56,153 nucleotides of DNA from Modicisalibacter coralii (GCF_004117855.1 NZ_QWBW01000028.1:1-56153); one strand, 5' to 3'; positions 37,999 through 45,913 are shown, counted from the first letter of the stretch. Notes: a model not told the origin generated them from the sequence alone. Made by a program: numbers and translations.

Positions 37999-39493
37999 AT
38001 CGGCCGCCCCGGGCATCCTGCGCGGCGACTCCCCCGGCCTGCGCCTGGCGCGGCGGTCGCTGGCGCTGATCGCGCTGTGTGCCGTGCTGCTGCCCTTCGC
38101 CGACCTGGCGGTGGTCGCCCACGACCCCTGGGCGGAACTGGGCCGCATGGCCGCGGGCCTGGCGCTGCCGCACTGGCGCGAACTGAGCTCGCCGCTGCAC
38201 GCCATCGGCCTGACGGTGAGCGTGGCCCTGTGGGGCACCCTGCTCGGCGTGCTGCTGGGCTTTCCCCTGGCACTGGTGTTCTTCCGCTCGCGCCTGGTGC
38301 GGGCCGGCTGCGCCTTCGTGCGCGCCATCCACGAACTGTTCTGGGCCCTGCTGTTCCTGCAGGTCTTCGGGCTTTCGGCGGTGACCGCCCTGGCGGCGCT
38401 GGCCGTGCCCTACGCCGGGATCTTCGCCAAGGTCTATGCCGAGATCCTCGAGCAGACCCCGGCGGCGGCGGCCGACAGCCTGCCGCCCGGCGTCGGCCGG
38501 CTGTCACGCTTCGTCTATGCGGAGTTGCCGCTGGTCTGGGAGCGTCTGGCCGCCTATACCCGCTACCGTTTCGAATGCTCGCTGCGGGCCAGCGTGCTGC
38601 TGGGTTTCGTCGGCCTGCCCACCCTGGGTTTCCATCTCGAGAGCGCCTTTCGCGAAGGCCACTATCACGAGGCGGGCGCACTGCTGTGGTTGTTCTACCT
38701 GCTGATCGGCTCGATCGGCCTCTGGGCACATCGCCGCCTGCTGCCGCTGCTGGCCCTGGGCTGCCTGTTCCTGCTGGGCCCCTGGCCCGACGTCGACGCC
38801 GGCCTGCTGTGGCGCTTCGTCAGCCACGACCTGTGGCCGGCGCCGCTGCTGAACGGCGATCCAGCGGGGCTGGTGGCCTGGCTGGGGGCTATTCCCGATC
38901 TGGGCCCGGCGATCGGCAATACTCTGCTGCTGGGTCTCATGGGCACCGTGGGCGCGCTGGTCATCGCCCTGCTGCTGTGGCCGCTGGCCAGCCGCCACTT
39001 CGGCAACCGTGCCTCCCGGCTGGGGGGCAGCGCGTTGCTGATCGGGCTGCGCTCGACGCCGGAACTGATGCTGGCGTTCATCTTCCTGCTGCTGCTCGGG
39101 CCCTCGATGCTGCCCGCCTGGCTCGCCCTGGCGCTGCACAACGGTGCGCTGATCGCCTTTCTCGCCGCGCGCCATGCCGACGGCGTCGAACCCGGCATGC
39201 CCGACCTGACCGCCAGCGGTCGTTACGCCTACGAGTTGCTGCCGCGCATCTACCCCGGCCTGCTCGCCCTGCTCTTCTACCGCGCCGAAGTGATCATTCG
39301 CGAGACCGCCCTGCTGGGCATGCTGGGCGTCGCCACCCTGGGCTTTCACATCGACTCGAGCTTCCAGTACCTGATGTTCGATCAGGCGTTCTTCCTGCTG
39401 CTGGTCACCGCCGGGCTGAACATCGTCGTCGACGCCGTGGCCCGTCGTTACCGGCCTCGCGAGGTGGTGATGGACGACCCGTGCAGTCGCTGA
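37991..39493 (+). CDS. Double-length ABC transporter permease (two fused PhnE-like halves)
   Basis: 500 residues, about twice a normal PhnE. Two permease domains are visible. The first has the coupling-helix region EILEQTPAAAADSLPPGVGR, followed later by LLGFVGLPTLGFHLESAF. The second has YAYELLPRIYPGLLALLFYR and LLGMLGVATLGFHIDSSF. Each ends in the same LGF.GLPTLGFH-type motif, so the gene is a tandem fusion and should form the whole channel alone. The ATG at 37991 overlaps the ATPase gene. It is the last gene of the transporter operon. Confidence 0.92.
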   Translation: MAESAAPGILRGDSPGLRLARRSLALIALCAVLLPFADLAVVAHDPWAELGRMAAGLALPHWRELSSPLHAIGLTVSVALWGTLLGVLLGFPLALVFFRSRLVRAGCAFVRAIHELFWALLFLQVFGLSAVTALAALAVPYAGIFAKVYAEILEQTPAAAADSLPPGVGRLSRFVYAELPLVWERLAAYTRYRFECSLRASVLLGFVGLPTLGFHLESAFREGHYHEAGALLWLFYLLIGSIGLWAHRRLLPLLALGCLFLLGPWPDVDAGLLWRFVSHDLWPAPLLNGDPAGLVAWLGAIPDLGPAIGNTLLLGLMGTVGALVIALLLWPLASRHFGNRASRLGGSALLIGLRSTPELMLAFIFLLLLGPSMLPAWLALALHNGALIAFLAARHADGVEPGMPDLTASGRYAYELLPRIYPGLLALLFYRAEVIIRETALLGMLGVATLGFHIDSSFQYLMFDQAFFLLLVTAGLNIVVDAVARRYRPREVVMDDPCSR

Positions 39494-39842
39494 GAAGGCG
39501 GGTTTAGGTCTCATGCGTACACTTCATGTGCATTCCCCTGGATCTTACCCAGCAGTTAGTGGACACAGATCCAAGCGATCCTCAAGGCCTCGGGGCTGAG
39601 TATTCCGATCGCAGCGCCGAGGCTTTAGAGTGCATTTCCAAACCCTCTGGTGATGGGCGCCGGTAGCAGGGCAAAGCGAGGGGCCTTTGCCATGGCCGGA
39701 AAATGCTCCTTTCCATTCCGGCATTCCCGCCATCCATGGCGGTCAGATAGCAAAGGTAGCGCCCAGGGAGGGATTCACAGCGCCCTCGCGGCGTCCTGCC
39801 ACCGGAGAAGCGCACTTCGTCTACCGGTTGTGAAAGGCGTTT
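39494..39842. other. Non-coding gap between the ABC operon and higBA
   Basis: No credible gene. GC content falls here. An inverted repeat GCCTCGG...CCGAGGC lies at about 39585-39622. The segment TTACCCAGCAGTTAGTGG near 39544 looks like insertion-sequence end debris, but no matching end or transposase was found. Confidence 0.4.
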
Positions 39843-40205
39843 TTAGGCCGGCTCCTCGTCCAGCAAGGTTTCATAGGGAATATGCAGCCCCTTGTGCAGG
39901 TTCCGCACCATGCGCAAGCTCAACCCGCGCCGGCGATTCAGGACCTCCGAAACCCGGCCACTGGAGCCGATGAAACGCTCCAGGTCGCGCGGTGTCAGGC
40001 CCTGCTGCTCCATGCGAAACTTGATAGCCTCGATGGGATCGGAAGGCCCGACAGGATAATGCTCATCCTCATAGCGCTCGACGAGGATCGACAACACTTC
40101 CAACTCGTCGGCCTCTTCACTGCCCTCCTCTGCGTCCCACAGCACCTCCATCCGTGCGAAGGTGCGATCCAGGTCAGCGTCACTGCGAATCGGCTGGATG
40201 TTCAT
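39843..40205 (-). CDS. higA: HigA-type antitoxin with XRE-like helix-turn-helix
   Basis: 120 residues. The N-terminal half is acidic (DAEEGSEEADELEVLSILVERYEDEHYP). The C-terminal helix-turn-helix (LTPRDLERFIGSSGRVSEVLNRRRGLSLRMVRNLHKGL) is typical of HigA antitoxins, which neutralise HigB and repress their operon. It begins directly after the toxin stop codon; the toxin-first order is that of higBA modules. The likely operator is the twin palindrome at 40509-40548. Confidence 0.9.
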   Translation of the reverse strand: MNIQPIRSDADLDRTFARMEVLWDAEEGSEEADELEVLSILVERYEDEHYPVGPSDPIEAIKFRMEQQGLTPRDLERFIGSSGRVSEVLNRRRGLSLRMVRNLHKGLHIPYETLLDEEPA

Positions 40206-40502
40206 CTATATGGTCTCCGCATCTACCTGATCATACTGCTCGTGCGTGCCCACAAAGCGTACCCATGCGATCTGCTGCGAGTAGCGGATCGACACGATGA
40301 CCCGGTACTTGTTGCCGCCGATGTTGAACACCACGCGGCTCCCCTTAAGGATACTTGCCGTGCGAATCTCCGCTTTCAGCGCCTGCGGCGTCGGCCAACT
40401 GGCCTTCGTCATCATGTGATACCACTCCGTCAGCGGTCGCTCGGCATCGGCATAGCCTTTCTCCCAGAACTCCCGCAACGCGCGTTTCGCGATGACTCTC
40501 AC
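40206..40502 (-). CDS. higB: HigB-type toxin (RelE superfamily mRNA interferase)
   Basis: 98 residues from the GTG at 40502: MRVIAKRALREFWEKGYADAERPLTEW at the N-terminus, then SRVVFNIGGNKYRVIVSIRYSQQIAWVRFVGTHEQYDQ, the strand-rich core of HigB/RelE ribosome-dependent mRNA interferases. The GTG follows GGGAGGAGGTT closely. A longer frame to 40562 would read through the operator palindromes, so the short start is preferred. It is translated directly before higA, with no gap. Confidence 0.88.
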   Translation of the reverse strand: MRVIAKRALREFWEKGYADAERPLTEWYHMMTKASWPTPQALKAEIRTASILKGSRVVFNIGGNKYRVIVSIRYSQQIAWVRFVGTHEQYDQVDAETI

Positions 40503-40508
40503 AACCTC

Positions 40509-40548
40509 CTCCCTTTTTGGGAGAACATAAACCCTCCCACTTTGGGAG
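40509..40548. promoter_or_regulatory. Twin palindromic operator of higBA
   Basis: CTCCCTTTTTGGGAG (40509-40523) and CTCCCACTTTGGGAG (40534-40548): two copies of CTCCC-N5-GGGAG with centres 25 bp apart, just upstream of the toxin start. The first also contains the ribosome site, so repressor binding would block the promoter region. It is the expected HigA autoregulatory operator. Confidence 0.7.
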
Positions 40549-40727
40549 TCAAGCCGTGCCACTCATTGACGAAGGCTTGGGGCTGGTACAGCCTCACCCT
40601 TGAGACGGGCGGCAAGCGTCGGCGCATCAACATTACCACCGCCAAGGCATCAGGGTCGGTGAAGATACCGACACGGCCGACGTAGGCAGCCTCTCGGCGC
40701 CCCATGCCGCGCCATTTCAACAAAGAG

Positions 40728-40895
40728 AAGGCCCGTCCTCGTCGAGGCACGGGCCTTCAATCGCTGCGTTTCCTTGCCAGCTCACCACGAGCTTCCTGCT
40801 CGTGCCTCCTTGGTCGTTCGGGCTTCCTGTTCCCGCTCTTCCCTGACAGGCGTCCTTGCCTGGAACCACGATACGCGCCCCTGGCCGCCATCGAG
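40728..40895 (-). ncRNA. Candidate RsmY/RsmZ/CsrB-like regulatory RNA (minus strand)
   Basis: Read on the minus strand there are six GGA motifs: CAAGGACG (40851-40858), CAGGGAAG (40838-40845), CAGGAAG (40823-40829), CAAGGAGG (40805-40812), CAGGAAG (40792-40798) and CAAGGAAA (40769-40776). Three sit in loops: CAGGC/GCCTG with loop AAGGAC (40847-40862), CACGAGC/GCTCGTG with loop AGGAA (40786-40804), and GCTG/CAGC (40763-40781). It ends at a terminator, AAGGCCCGT...ACGGGCCTT (40757-40728) followed by CTCTTTG. This is the design of RNAs that sequester CsrA/RsmA. The 5' end is not defined. Confidence 0.75.
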
Positions 40896-40923
40896 AGATA
40901 ACATGGGTTATTCAAGGTAAAAA

Positions 40924-40941
40924 ATAATCAATCTGGATTAT
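40924..40941. promoter_or_regulatory. Inverted repeat between the RNA gene and the Crp/Fnr gene
   Basis: ATAATC-N6-GATTAT, a perfect 6-bp palindrome in an AT-rich stretch, suited to bind a dimeric regulator of either the minus-strand RNA or the Crp/Fnr gene 125 bp away. It contains ATCAA, half of an FNR site. Confidence 0.4.
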
Positions 40942-41066
40942 CGGGTTTGCCATCGCCGTGATTGAGGTTCAGGGTGAAGGGGACGTTCACCGCTCGGCAT
41001 CGCGACTCAAGGCCTCTGCCTCCTTCGCCTCCCGCAAACCGTGGCCCCACGGCACATAGGCCCCAC

Positions 41067-41834
41067 ATGGCGACAGCACCTCAAGAAGTCTGCCTGACAG
41101 ACAATCTGATGCATTTCATGGCACTGTCCGACACCGACATGCATCTGCTGGCCGAACTGGAGCAGACGCCCCAGCCGGTTTCTCGAGGCCAAACGCTCTG
41201 GAAGGCCGAGGACGTCCCCCGGACCCTGTACACCCTGCGCCGTGGCTGGGCCTACAGCATGCACCGCTCCGAGAGCGGCGAAGGGCAGGTGCTGGATATC
41301 TTCCTGCCCGGCGACCTGATGGGGATTCGCGAACTCACCTTGCCGGCTCATTCGACCGACGTCGTCATGCTGACATCCGGCGTCGTCTGTCCCTTTCCCG
41401 CCGAGCGGCTGCTCGACATATTCCAGCATTCCCCGTCGCTGACCCTGGCCATCCATGCCGCCGCCGCCCGGCAGCAGGTCATCATCAGCAAGCGCCTGGT
41501 CAATATTCTGCGTCATGATGCCCGGGCACGCATCGCCCACTTCGTGCTCGAGCTTTACTATCGCCTCAAGCGCGTGGACGAATCGGTTCACCGAGACTTC
41601 TCGGTGCCGCTACTGCAGAGCGACTTCGGCAAGCTGCTGGGCATGACCAAGGTGCATGTCAGTCGCACCCTGGGCGAAATGGAGAGCCAGGGCCTGTTGC
41701 GCAAGACCCGCAAGGACATTCAGATCCTGGATCTCGAGCGATTGCTGGAGATCTCCGCCTTCGACCCTATGAAGCTGACCGATCAGCTCAACCCCACCCT
41801 GACGGCGGCGCTCTTTCCCTCGGCGCCGACCTGA
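41067..41834 (+). CDS. Crp/Fnr family transcriptional regulator
   Basis: 255 residues. A cyclic-nucleotide-binding-like domain spans residues 20-130 (GEGQVLDIFLPGDLMGIREL), then the dimer helix and a Crp-type winged helix (LLQSDFGKLLGMTKVHVSRTLGEMESQGLL, residues 190-225). There is no N-terminal Cys cluster as in FNR, so it does not sense oxygen through an Fe-S centre. The cAMP Arg/Ser pair is also not evident. The ATG at 41067 was chosen because it begins the domain. It lies between two Rsm-like RNA genes. Confidence 0.9.
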   Translation: MATAPQEVCLTDNLMHFMALSDTDMHLLAELEQTPQPVSRGQTLWKAEDVPRTLYTLRRGWAYSMHRSESGEGQVLDIFLPGDLMGIRELTLPAHSTDVVMLTSGVVCPFPAERLLDIFQHSPSLTLAIHAAAARQQVIISKRLVNILRHDARARIAHFVLELYYRLKRVDESVHRDFSVPLLQSDFGKLLGMTKVHVSRTLGEMESQGLLRKTRKDIQILDLERLLEISAFDPMKLTDQLNPTLTAALFPSAPT

Positions 41835-41854
41835 CCGAACACGGGTCAAAACAA

Positions 41855-41876
41855 GACCCGGCTCGATGACCGGGTC
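41855..41876 (+). terminator. Hairpin after the Crp/Fnr gene
   Basis: GACCCGG/CCGGGTC stem with an 8-base loop, 20 bp after the stop codon. Only a weak T-rich tail follows, so it is a possible terminator. Confidence 0.45.
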
Positions 41877-42115
41877 AATGGTCTTGCGTTCCTGGACAAC
41901 TTCCACCGGCGCCCCTGCCGGTGCTTCCCTGGTCAACGCTCCCTGGATGCCCCTCCCTGGAGGTCATGCCAGCACCAGACTAGTCGAGACACGCCAGGGC
42001 CGTCTTGATCCAACTCAAGGCGCGCGCCGAGAGACACCGGGCCGCAGTGGCGAGACGCAAAAGGCCACCGCATGCGCCACTATGGCGCCGAGATCGGGCA
42101 GCGACGCCCCGGGCG

Positions 42116-42490
42116 TCAGCGGGGAGAAACGGAACGCGTTACCGGCCCATCGGTCGTGGGCGACACGCTGCCGGTTGTCTGGCATAGCCTCTCGCGATTT
42201 GCCTGCGACTCCAGCAATACGAGCGCTTTCTGGTAATAGGTGCTCTTCGTCGCGCTGTTCACGGCAACCGCCGTCAGGCTGGCACGGATATCATGAGCGG
42301 CATTCGTCGCCTGTCGGGCACAGTTGAGACATCGATAGAGATTGCGTGTGCCGAAGACGGGCACCGCCAACGTGCCGCATTTGGCACACGACAGCGACTG
42401 GCTGCGGATGATCTCGACCGTTTTGCGAATGCGGCTCTCGTGAACCTCCCTTGCCCCTGGCGATATTGCTATGGTCACGTCGTGAAGCAC
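42116..42490 (-). CDS. Possible small zinc-ribbon protein
   Basis: Up to 124 residues from a GTG at 42490. The central part, LSCAKCGTLAVPVFGTRNLYRCLNCAR, has two Cys pairs 17 residues apart like a zinc ribbon. It is followed by a helical segment (ASLTAVAVNSATKSTYYQKALVLLE). No family was recognised and no good ribosome site precedes either GTG. Codon use is less GC-rich than in neighbouring genes, so it could be acquired, or it may not be a gene. Confidence 0.4.
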   Translation of the reverse strand: MLHDVTIAISPGAREVHESRIRKTVEIIRSQSLSCAKCGTLAVPVFGTRNLYRCLNCARQATNAAHDIRASLTAVAVNSATKSTYYQKALVLLESQANRERLCQTTGSVSPTTDGPVTRSVSPR

Positions 42491-42779
42491 ACCACTGCCC
42501 TCCGCTACTGGTTCTTTACCTCATCTATCGGCATTGTCGGAATCGACTTGAGGCACCTCGCGCGACCGGAGCATCCGGAACGAGGGCCGAGCGGCCAAGC
42601 TGCCGAAATGGACAGGCATTATTCCTGGCGATCACGTCGCCGCGTGGATTGCACTCCACGCCATCGCCCCGCCCGCGAATCGTCGCTGACACGCTTTCAG
42701 AGTGGCCCATGTCATTCACCGCCACGCTGGAACGCCCCTCTATTAATTATGATTAGTATTTAATCTATGTTATGTAGCC

Positions 42780-42946
42780 AAGCAAATTAAACGTGAGACC
42801 GTGTGTCGCTGAGCAAGGAGGTATCAACCCGGCACCAGACATTCGCCCCAGGGACGGGCCGATGGACCACGGAGGGTTGTTCAAGGAAGCTCACGGGCAG
42901 CAGTGACGCACCGCCCATCAGAACCCGGCCTCGGCCGGGTTCTTTT
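42780..42946 (+). ncRNA. Candidate RsmY/RsmZ-like regulatory RNA (plus strand)
   Basis: Four exact CANGGANG motifs, the CsrA/RsmA-binding signature: CAAGGAGG (42814-42821), CAGGGACG (42849-42856), CACGGAGG (42868-42875) and CAAGGAAG (42882-42889), plus one more GGA at 42864. Two lie in loops: GCCC/GGGC with loop CAGGGAC, and ACC/GGT with loop ACGGAG. A stem CGTGAG (42792)/CTCACG (42890) can close the region. It ends with a perfect terminator (GAACCCGGCC/GGCCGGGTTC, then TCTTTT, 42921-42946). An AT-rich stretch with TATGTT upstream (42750-42775) could hold the promoter. The 5' end is estimated. Confidence 0.75.
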
Positions 42947-43180
42947 CGTTCGCCGGGCGCCTGCGGCGCCAATCGGGAAAAAGTTCCTTCCCACCGAAAT
43001 CTCCATGCGCCCGTGGGCCATCCAGACGGGTTTTGTGGAAGGGAATTCATGTCCATAGCGTTGGCTCAACGTTTCACGCTGATCCGTAATGAACCGACAA
43101 TTTCCGGGCGTCAGCATCAATCAAGAGTATTTCACTAAACTAACCGCAGTTAACTAGTTTATCCGAGGCTATTACACGAT

Positions 43181-43206
43181 TTAACCCTTCCTATCATTCG
43201 GGTTAA
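43181..43206. promoter_or_regulatory. Inverted repeat upstream of the mntP riboswitch
   Basis: TTAACCC-N12-GGGTTAA in an AT-rich promoter-like region immediately before the riboswitch. It may be an operator for a metal regulator; it does not match the usual MntR box. Confidence 0.4.
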
Positions 43207-43227
43207 TGATGTTTTACCATTGCGCTT

Positions 43228-43340
43228 CCTTTGGGGAGTAGCCGACTTCCGACAGCCTCGGAAGTGCCTGCATCAACAAGCTCGACGCGCTGCGTCGTGG
43301 TGCAGGCGACCGTCACCGGTTGGCGAGACCGAAGGTATGT
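43228..43340 (+). promoter_or_regulatory. yybP-ykoY manganese riboswitch
   Basis: The conserved landmarks appear in order: CCTTTGGGGAGTAGCCGACT at the 5' end, CATCAACA in the middle, GGCGACCGTCACCGG, then TTGGCGAGACCGAAGG. They match the yybP-ykoY aptamer as found before mntP in E. coli. An 8-bp hairpin (ACCGGGCA 43353-43360 with TGCCCGGT 43382-43389) follows and ends just before the mntP ribosome site, a plausible expression platform. Manganese binding should raise mntP expression. Confidence 0.9.
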
Positions 43341-43402
43341 CACGCGTTCCAGACCGGGCACGCGAGGCATGCCTTTCTGTCTGCCCGGTACGGAGACGCG
43401 TC

Positions 43403-43975
43403 ATGACCCTGGCTTCCACCCTGTTTCTCGCCTTCGCCATGTCCACGGATGCCTTCGCCGCCGCCGTCGGCAAGGGTGCCGCCCTGGAGCGCCCGCATTT
43501 TCGAGAAGCCCTGCGCACCGGCCTGATCTTCGGCACCATCGAAGCCACCACGCCGGTGATCGGCTGGAGCGTGGGGTTGGCTGCCTCGCGCTATGTCGCC
43601 CAGTGGGACCACTGGATCGCCTTCACCCTGCTGCTGCTGCTCGGCGGCCACATGATCAAGGAGGGCCTTTCCCCCGTCGACCGGGAAACCGCGCAGCGCC
43701 CCCACCAGCACTCCTTCCTGCGACTCGCCATGACCGGTTTCGCCACCAGCATCGATGCCATGGCCGTGGGCATCGGCCTGGCCTTCGTCGACGCCAACAT
43801 CGTCTCCACGGCGCTGTTCATCGGCCTCGCCACGCTGATCATGGTCACCCTGGGCGTCCTGCTGGGCCGGGTCCTGGGGCGCGTGGTGGGCCAGCGGGCC
43901 GAGTGCATCGGCGGCGTGATACTGATCGGCATCGGCTGCCTGATCCTGGTCGAGCACCTGGGTCTGGTCGGTTGA
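43403..43975 (+). CDS. mntP: Manganese efflux pump
   Basis: 190 residues with six hydrophobic helices in two repeats, exporting Mn2+ across the inner membrane. The conserved acidic membrane motifs are [15 protein letters not shown] (residues 13-27) and [17 protein letters not shown] (about 113-129), both characteristic of MntP/YebN. The ATG at 43403 follows CGGAGACGCGTC. Its leader is the yybP-ykoY riboswitch, which independently supports the assignment. Confidence 0.96.
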   Translation: MTLASTLFLAFAMSTDAFAAAVGKGAALERPHFREALRTGLIFGTIEATTPVIGWSVGLAASRYVAQWDHWIAFTLLLLLGGHMIKEGLSPVDRETAQRPHQHSFLRLAMTGFATSIDAMAVGIGLAFVDANIVSTALFIGLATLIMVTLGVLLGRVLGRVVGQRAECIGGVILIGIGCLILVEHLGLVG

Positions 43976-44142
43976 GGGCGTCGACCCGCGCGGGACCGTC
44001 GGACGGCACCGGAAGTGGCCGGGTGGCGCCGACTCGCGTAGGGTAAGACCTGATCGACCCGACGCCAGTCAGCGCCGACCGGGACTCCACGGTCACCCGA
44101 CGGCCCGCTTGCCCCCACCAGGAAACGACGAGAGACCGCACG

Positions 44143-44832
44143 ATGACTCCCGCCTCGCTCTTTGTTCAGGACTGGCGTGCCTGGCTGCCCGATGGCGATG
44201 CCGCCGGCGACACGCACATCTCCACCGAGGCCCGCCCCGCCGGACGCTCGGTGCCGGCGATGCTGCGCCGACGCCTCAGCAACCCGGGGCGAGCGGTGTG
44301 CGACATGCTCGCCGACCTCGACCCCGAAGGCACGACGATCCTGCTGCATGCCTCGCGACACGGCGACGGCGAGCGCACCCTGGAAATGCTCTATTCGCTG
44401 GCCGAAAATGCGCCGCTTTCGCCGGCGCGCTTCGGGCTGTCGGTCCACAACGCCGTACTCGGCGTGCATTCCATCGCCAGCGGCAATCGCCGTTCGCTGC
44501 AGGCGATCTCGGCCAGCGGCGACGAATGGGCCGCCCTGCTCGATGAGGCCTGCGGCTATCTGGCCGAAGGGGCGCCGCGGGTGATCGCCGTGTTCAGCGA
44601 TGCCCCGGTCCCGGCCCGCTTCGCCGCTCATGCCCCGCCGGACCGCGGCAGCGCCGCCGTGGCCGCGGTCCTGTCCCCGGCCGAGGGCAGGGAGATCGTT
44701 CCCGCCCCCGCGTCGGGCGAGGCTCTCTCGGCGCTGGATGCCCTCCAGCCCGTCGATATCATCGACTGGCTACGCCACGGCGGCAGTCTGACCAGCCCGC
44801 TGCGAGGCCGGACCTGGCGGCTCGACGCCTGA
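44143..44832 (+). CDS. Beta-ketoacyl synthase chain-length factor (ApeC-like), aryl polyene synthesis
   Basis: 229 residues of the 'ketoacyl-synthase-like, N-terminal' family found in aryl polyene loci. It resembles the ketosynthase fold (FGLSVHNAVLGVHSIASGNRRSLQAISA) but lacks the catalytic Cys. In the E. coli system ApeC pairs with the ketosynthase ApeO to set polyene length. It overlaps the acyltransferase gene by one base (TGATG) and opens the run of same-strand genes. The promoter should lie in the 167 bp after mntP. Confidence 0.88.
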   Translation: MTPASLFVQDWRAWLPDGDAAGDTHISTEARPAGRSVPAMLRRRLSNPGRAVCDMLADLDPEGTTILLHASRHGDGERTLEMLYSLAENAPLSPARFGLSVHNAVLGVHSIASGNRRSLQAISASGDEWAALLDEACGYLAEGAPRVIAVFSDAPVPARFAAHAPPDRGSAAVAAVLSPAEGREIVPAPASGEALSALDALQPVDIIDWLRHGGSLTSPLRGRTWRLDA

Positions 44833-45674
44833 TGGCAGCCGCTGCGTGGCCGCCGGGCTGGCTGGCCGCCATCGATCGCGGTTGGCGGACCCTCGCCACC
44901 GCCCTGGCCTTCGCGGTCTTCGCGCTCTGCACCCTGCTGATCGGCGAGATCGTCGCGCCGCCACTGCGCCTGGCGAGCCGCGACGCCGCCACCGCCCGGC
45001 GCCGTGTCCGGCGGCTCGTGCAGATGACCTGTCGCGGCTTTCTCGCCACGCTGCGCGGCCTGGGACTGATCGCCTACCGCATCGACCAGGCACAGCGCCT
45101 GAGTCAGCCCGGCCGGCTGCTGCTCGCCAACCATCCCACCCTGATCGACGCCCTGTTCCTGCTGGCCCACACGCCCGACGCCAACTGCATCGTCAAGGGC
45201 CGTCTCGCCGCCCATCCGGTGACACGCGGCGTGATTCGCGCCGCCGGCTACGTCATCGCCAGCGACCCCCGAGCGACGATTGCGGCGGCCCGCCGGGCGC
45301 TGGACAATGGCCAGACACTGATCGTGTTTCCCGAAGGGACACGCTCGACGCCGGGCGCGCCGATCCGGCTGCGGCGCGGCGCGGCGACCATCGCCCTGGG
45401 CGGGCGCACACCGATCCTCCCGGTGCGCATCCGCTGCCGACCCAGCACCCTGACCAAAGGCGAGGCGTGGTATCGTGTACCGTCGCAACGCCCCGGCTTT
45501 CACCTCGAGGTCGGCGATGTCCTGTCACCGCGGGACACCCGGGCCGGCGAGACCGCCGAGGCGATCCGCGAGCTGACACGACGGCTGGAAGCCTATTTCA
45601 ACGACATCGACCGGGACGAGGAAGCCCTGCATGACGACCGAGCTGGAACGCGAGCTCAAGCAGCTGATCATTGA
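44832..45674 (+). CDS. Lysophospholipid-type acyltransferase (ApeD-like)
   Basis: 280 residues of the PlsC family. One N-terminal membrane helix (TALAFAVFALCTLLIGEIV) is followed by the catalytic motif NHPTLID (NHxxxxD) near residue 98 and the substrate motif FPEGTRS near 158. It probably transfers a fatty or polyene acyl group in assembling the lipid anchor. Its 3' end overlaps the ACP gene by 44 bp. Confidence 0.9.
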   Translation: MAAAAWPPGWLAAIDRGWRTLATALAFAVFALCTLLIGEIVAPPLRLASRDAATARRRVRRLVQMTCRGFLATLRGLGLIAYRIDQAQRLSQPGRLLLANHPTLIDALFLLAHTPDANCIVKGRLAAHPVTRGVIRAAGYVIASDPRATIAAARRALDNGQTLIVFPEGTRSTPGAPIRLRRGAATIALGGRTPILPVRIRCRPSTLTKGEAWYRVPSQRPGFHLEVGDVLSPRDTRAGETAEAIRELTRRLEAYFNDIDRDEEALHDDRAGTRAQAADH

Positions 45675-45894
45675 CACCCTGGAACTCGAGGACGTCACCC
45701 CCGAGGACATCGACCCCGACGAGCCGCTGTTCGTCGAGGGGCTCGGCCTGGACTCCATCGACGCCCTGGAACTGGGCCTGGCGCTGCAGAAGACCTACGG
45801 CATCCAGCTGCAAGCCGACAGCGACGACACGCGTCGCCACTTCGCCAACCTCAGGACACTCGCCACCCTGGTCGAGGAACGCCGCGTCAAGTAA
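45631..45894 (+). CDS. Acyl carrier protein (ApeE/ApeF-like)
   Basis: 87 residues, acidic, with the phosphopantetheine-attachment motif GLDSIDALEL (Ser near residue 42). It carries the growing polyene chain. Starts inside the acyltransferase gene. The E. coli locus has two ACPs side by side; only one is present here, so it may serve both roles unless another lies beyond the right edge. Confidence 0.95.
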   Translation: MTTELERELKQLIIDTLELEDVTPEDIDPDEPLFVEGLGLDSIDALELGLALQKTYGIQLQADSDDTRRHFANLRTLATLVEERRVK

Positions 45895-45913
45895 CCGTCT
45901 CCCGCTCGTCACG

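Noticed and set aside
39494-39842. Insertion-sequence end or integron attachment site
   Set aside because: An inverted repeat and an IS-like string are present, but no transposase, paired end, target duplication or integrase supports either reading.
40704-40901. Plus-strand frame of about 65 residues opposite the minus-strand RNA
   Set aside because: Its repeated TTCCT words are the complement of the GGA motifs; the coding pattern is poor.
42824-42904. A 13-residue frame (MDHGGLFKEAHGQQ-like) preceded by GGAGG in the plus-strand RNA
   Set aside because: The GGA elements repeat too regularly to be ribosome sites, and the peptide has no recognisable character; an Rsm-like RNA explains the stretch better.
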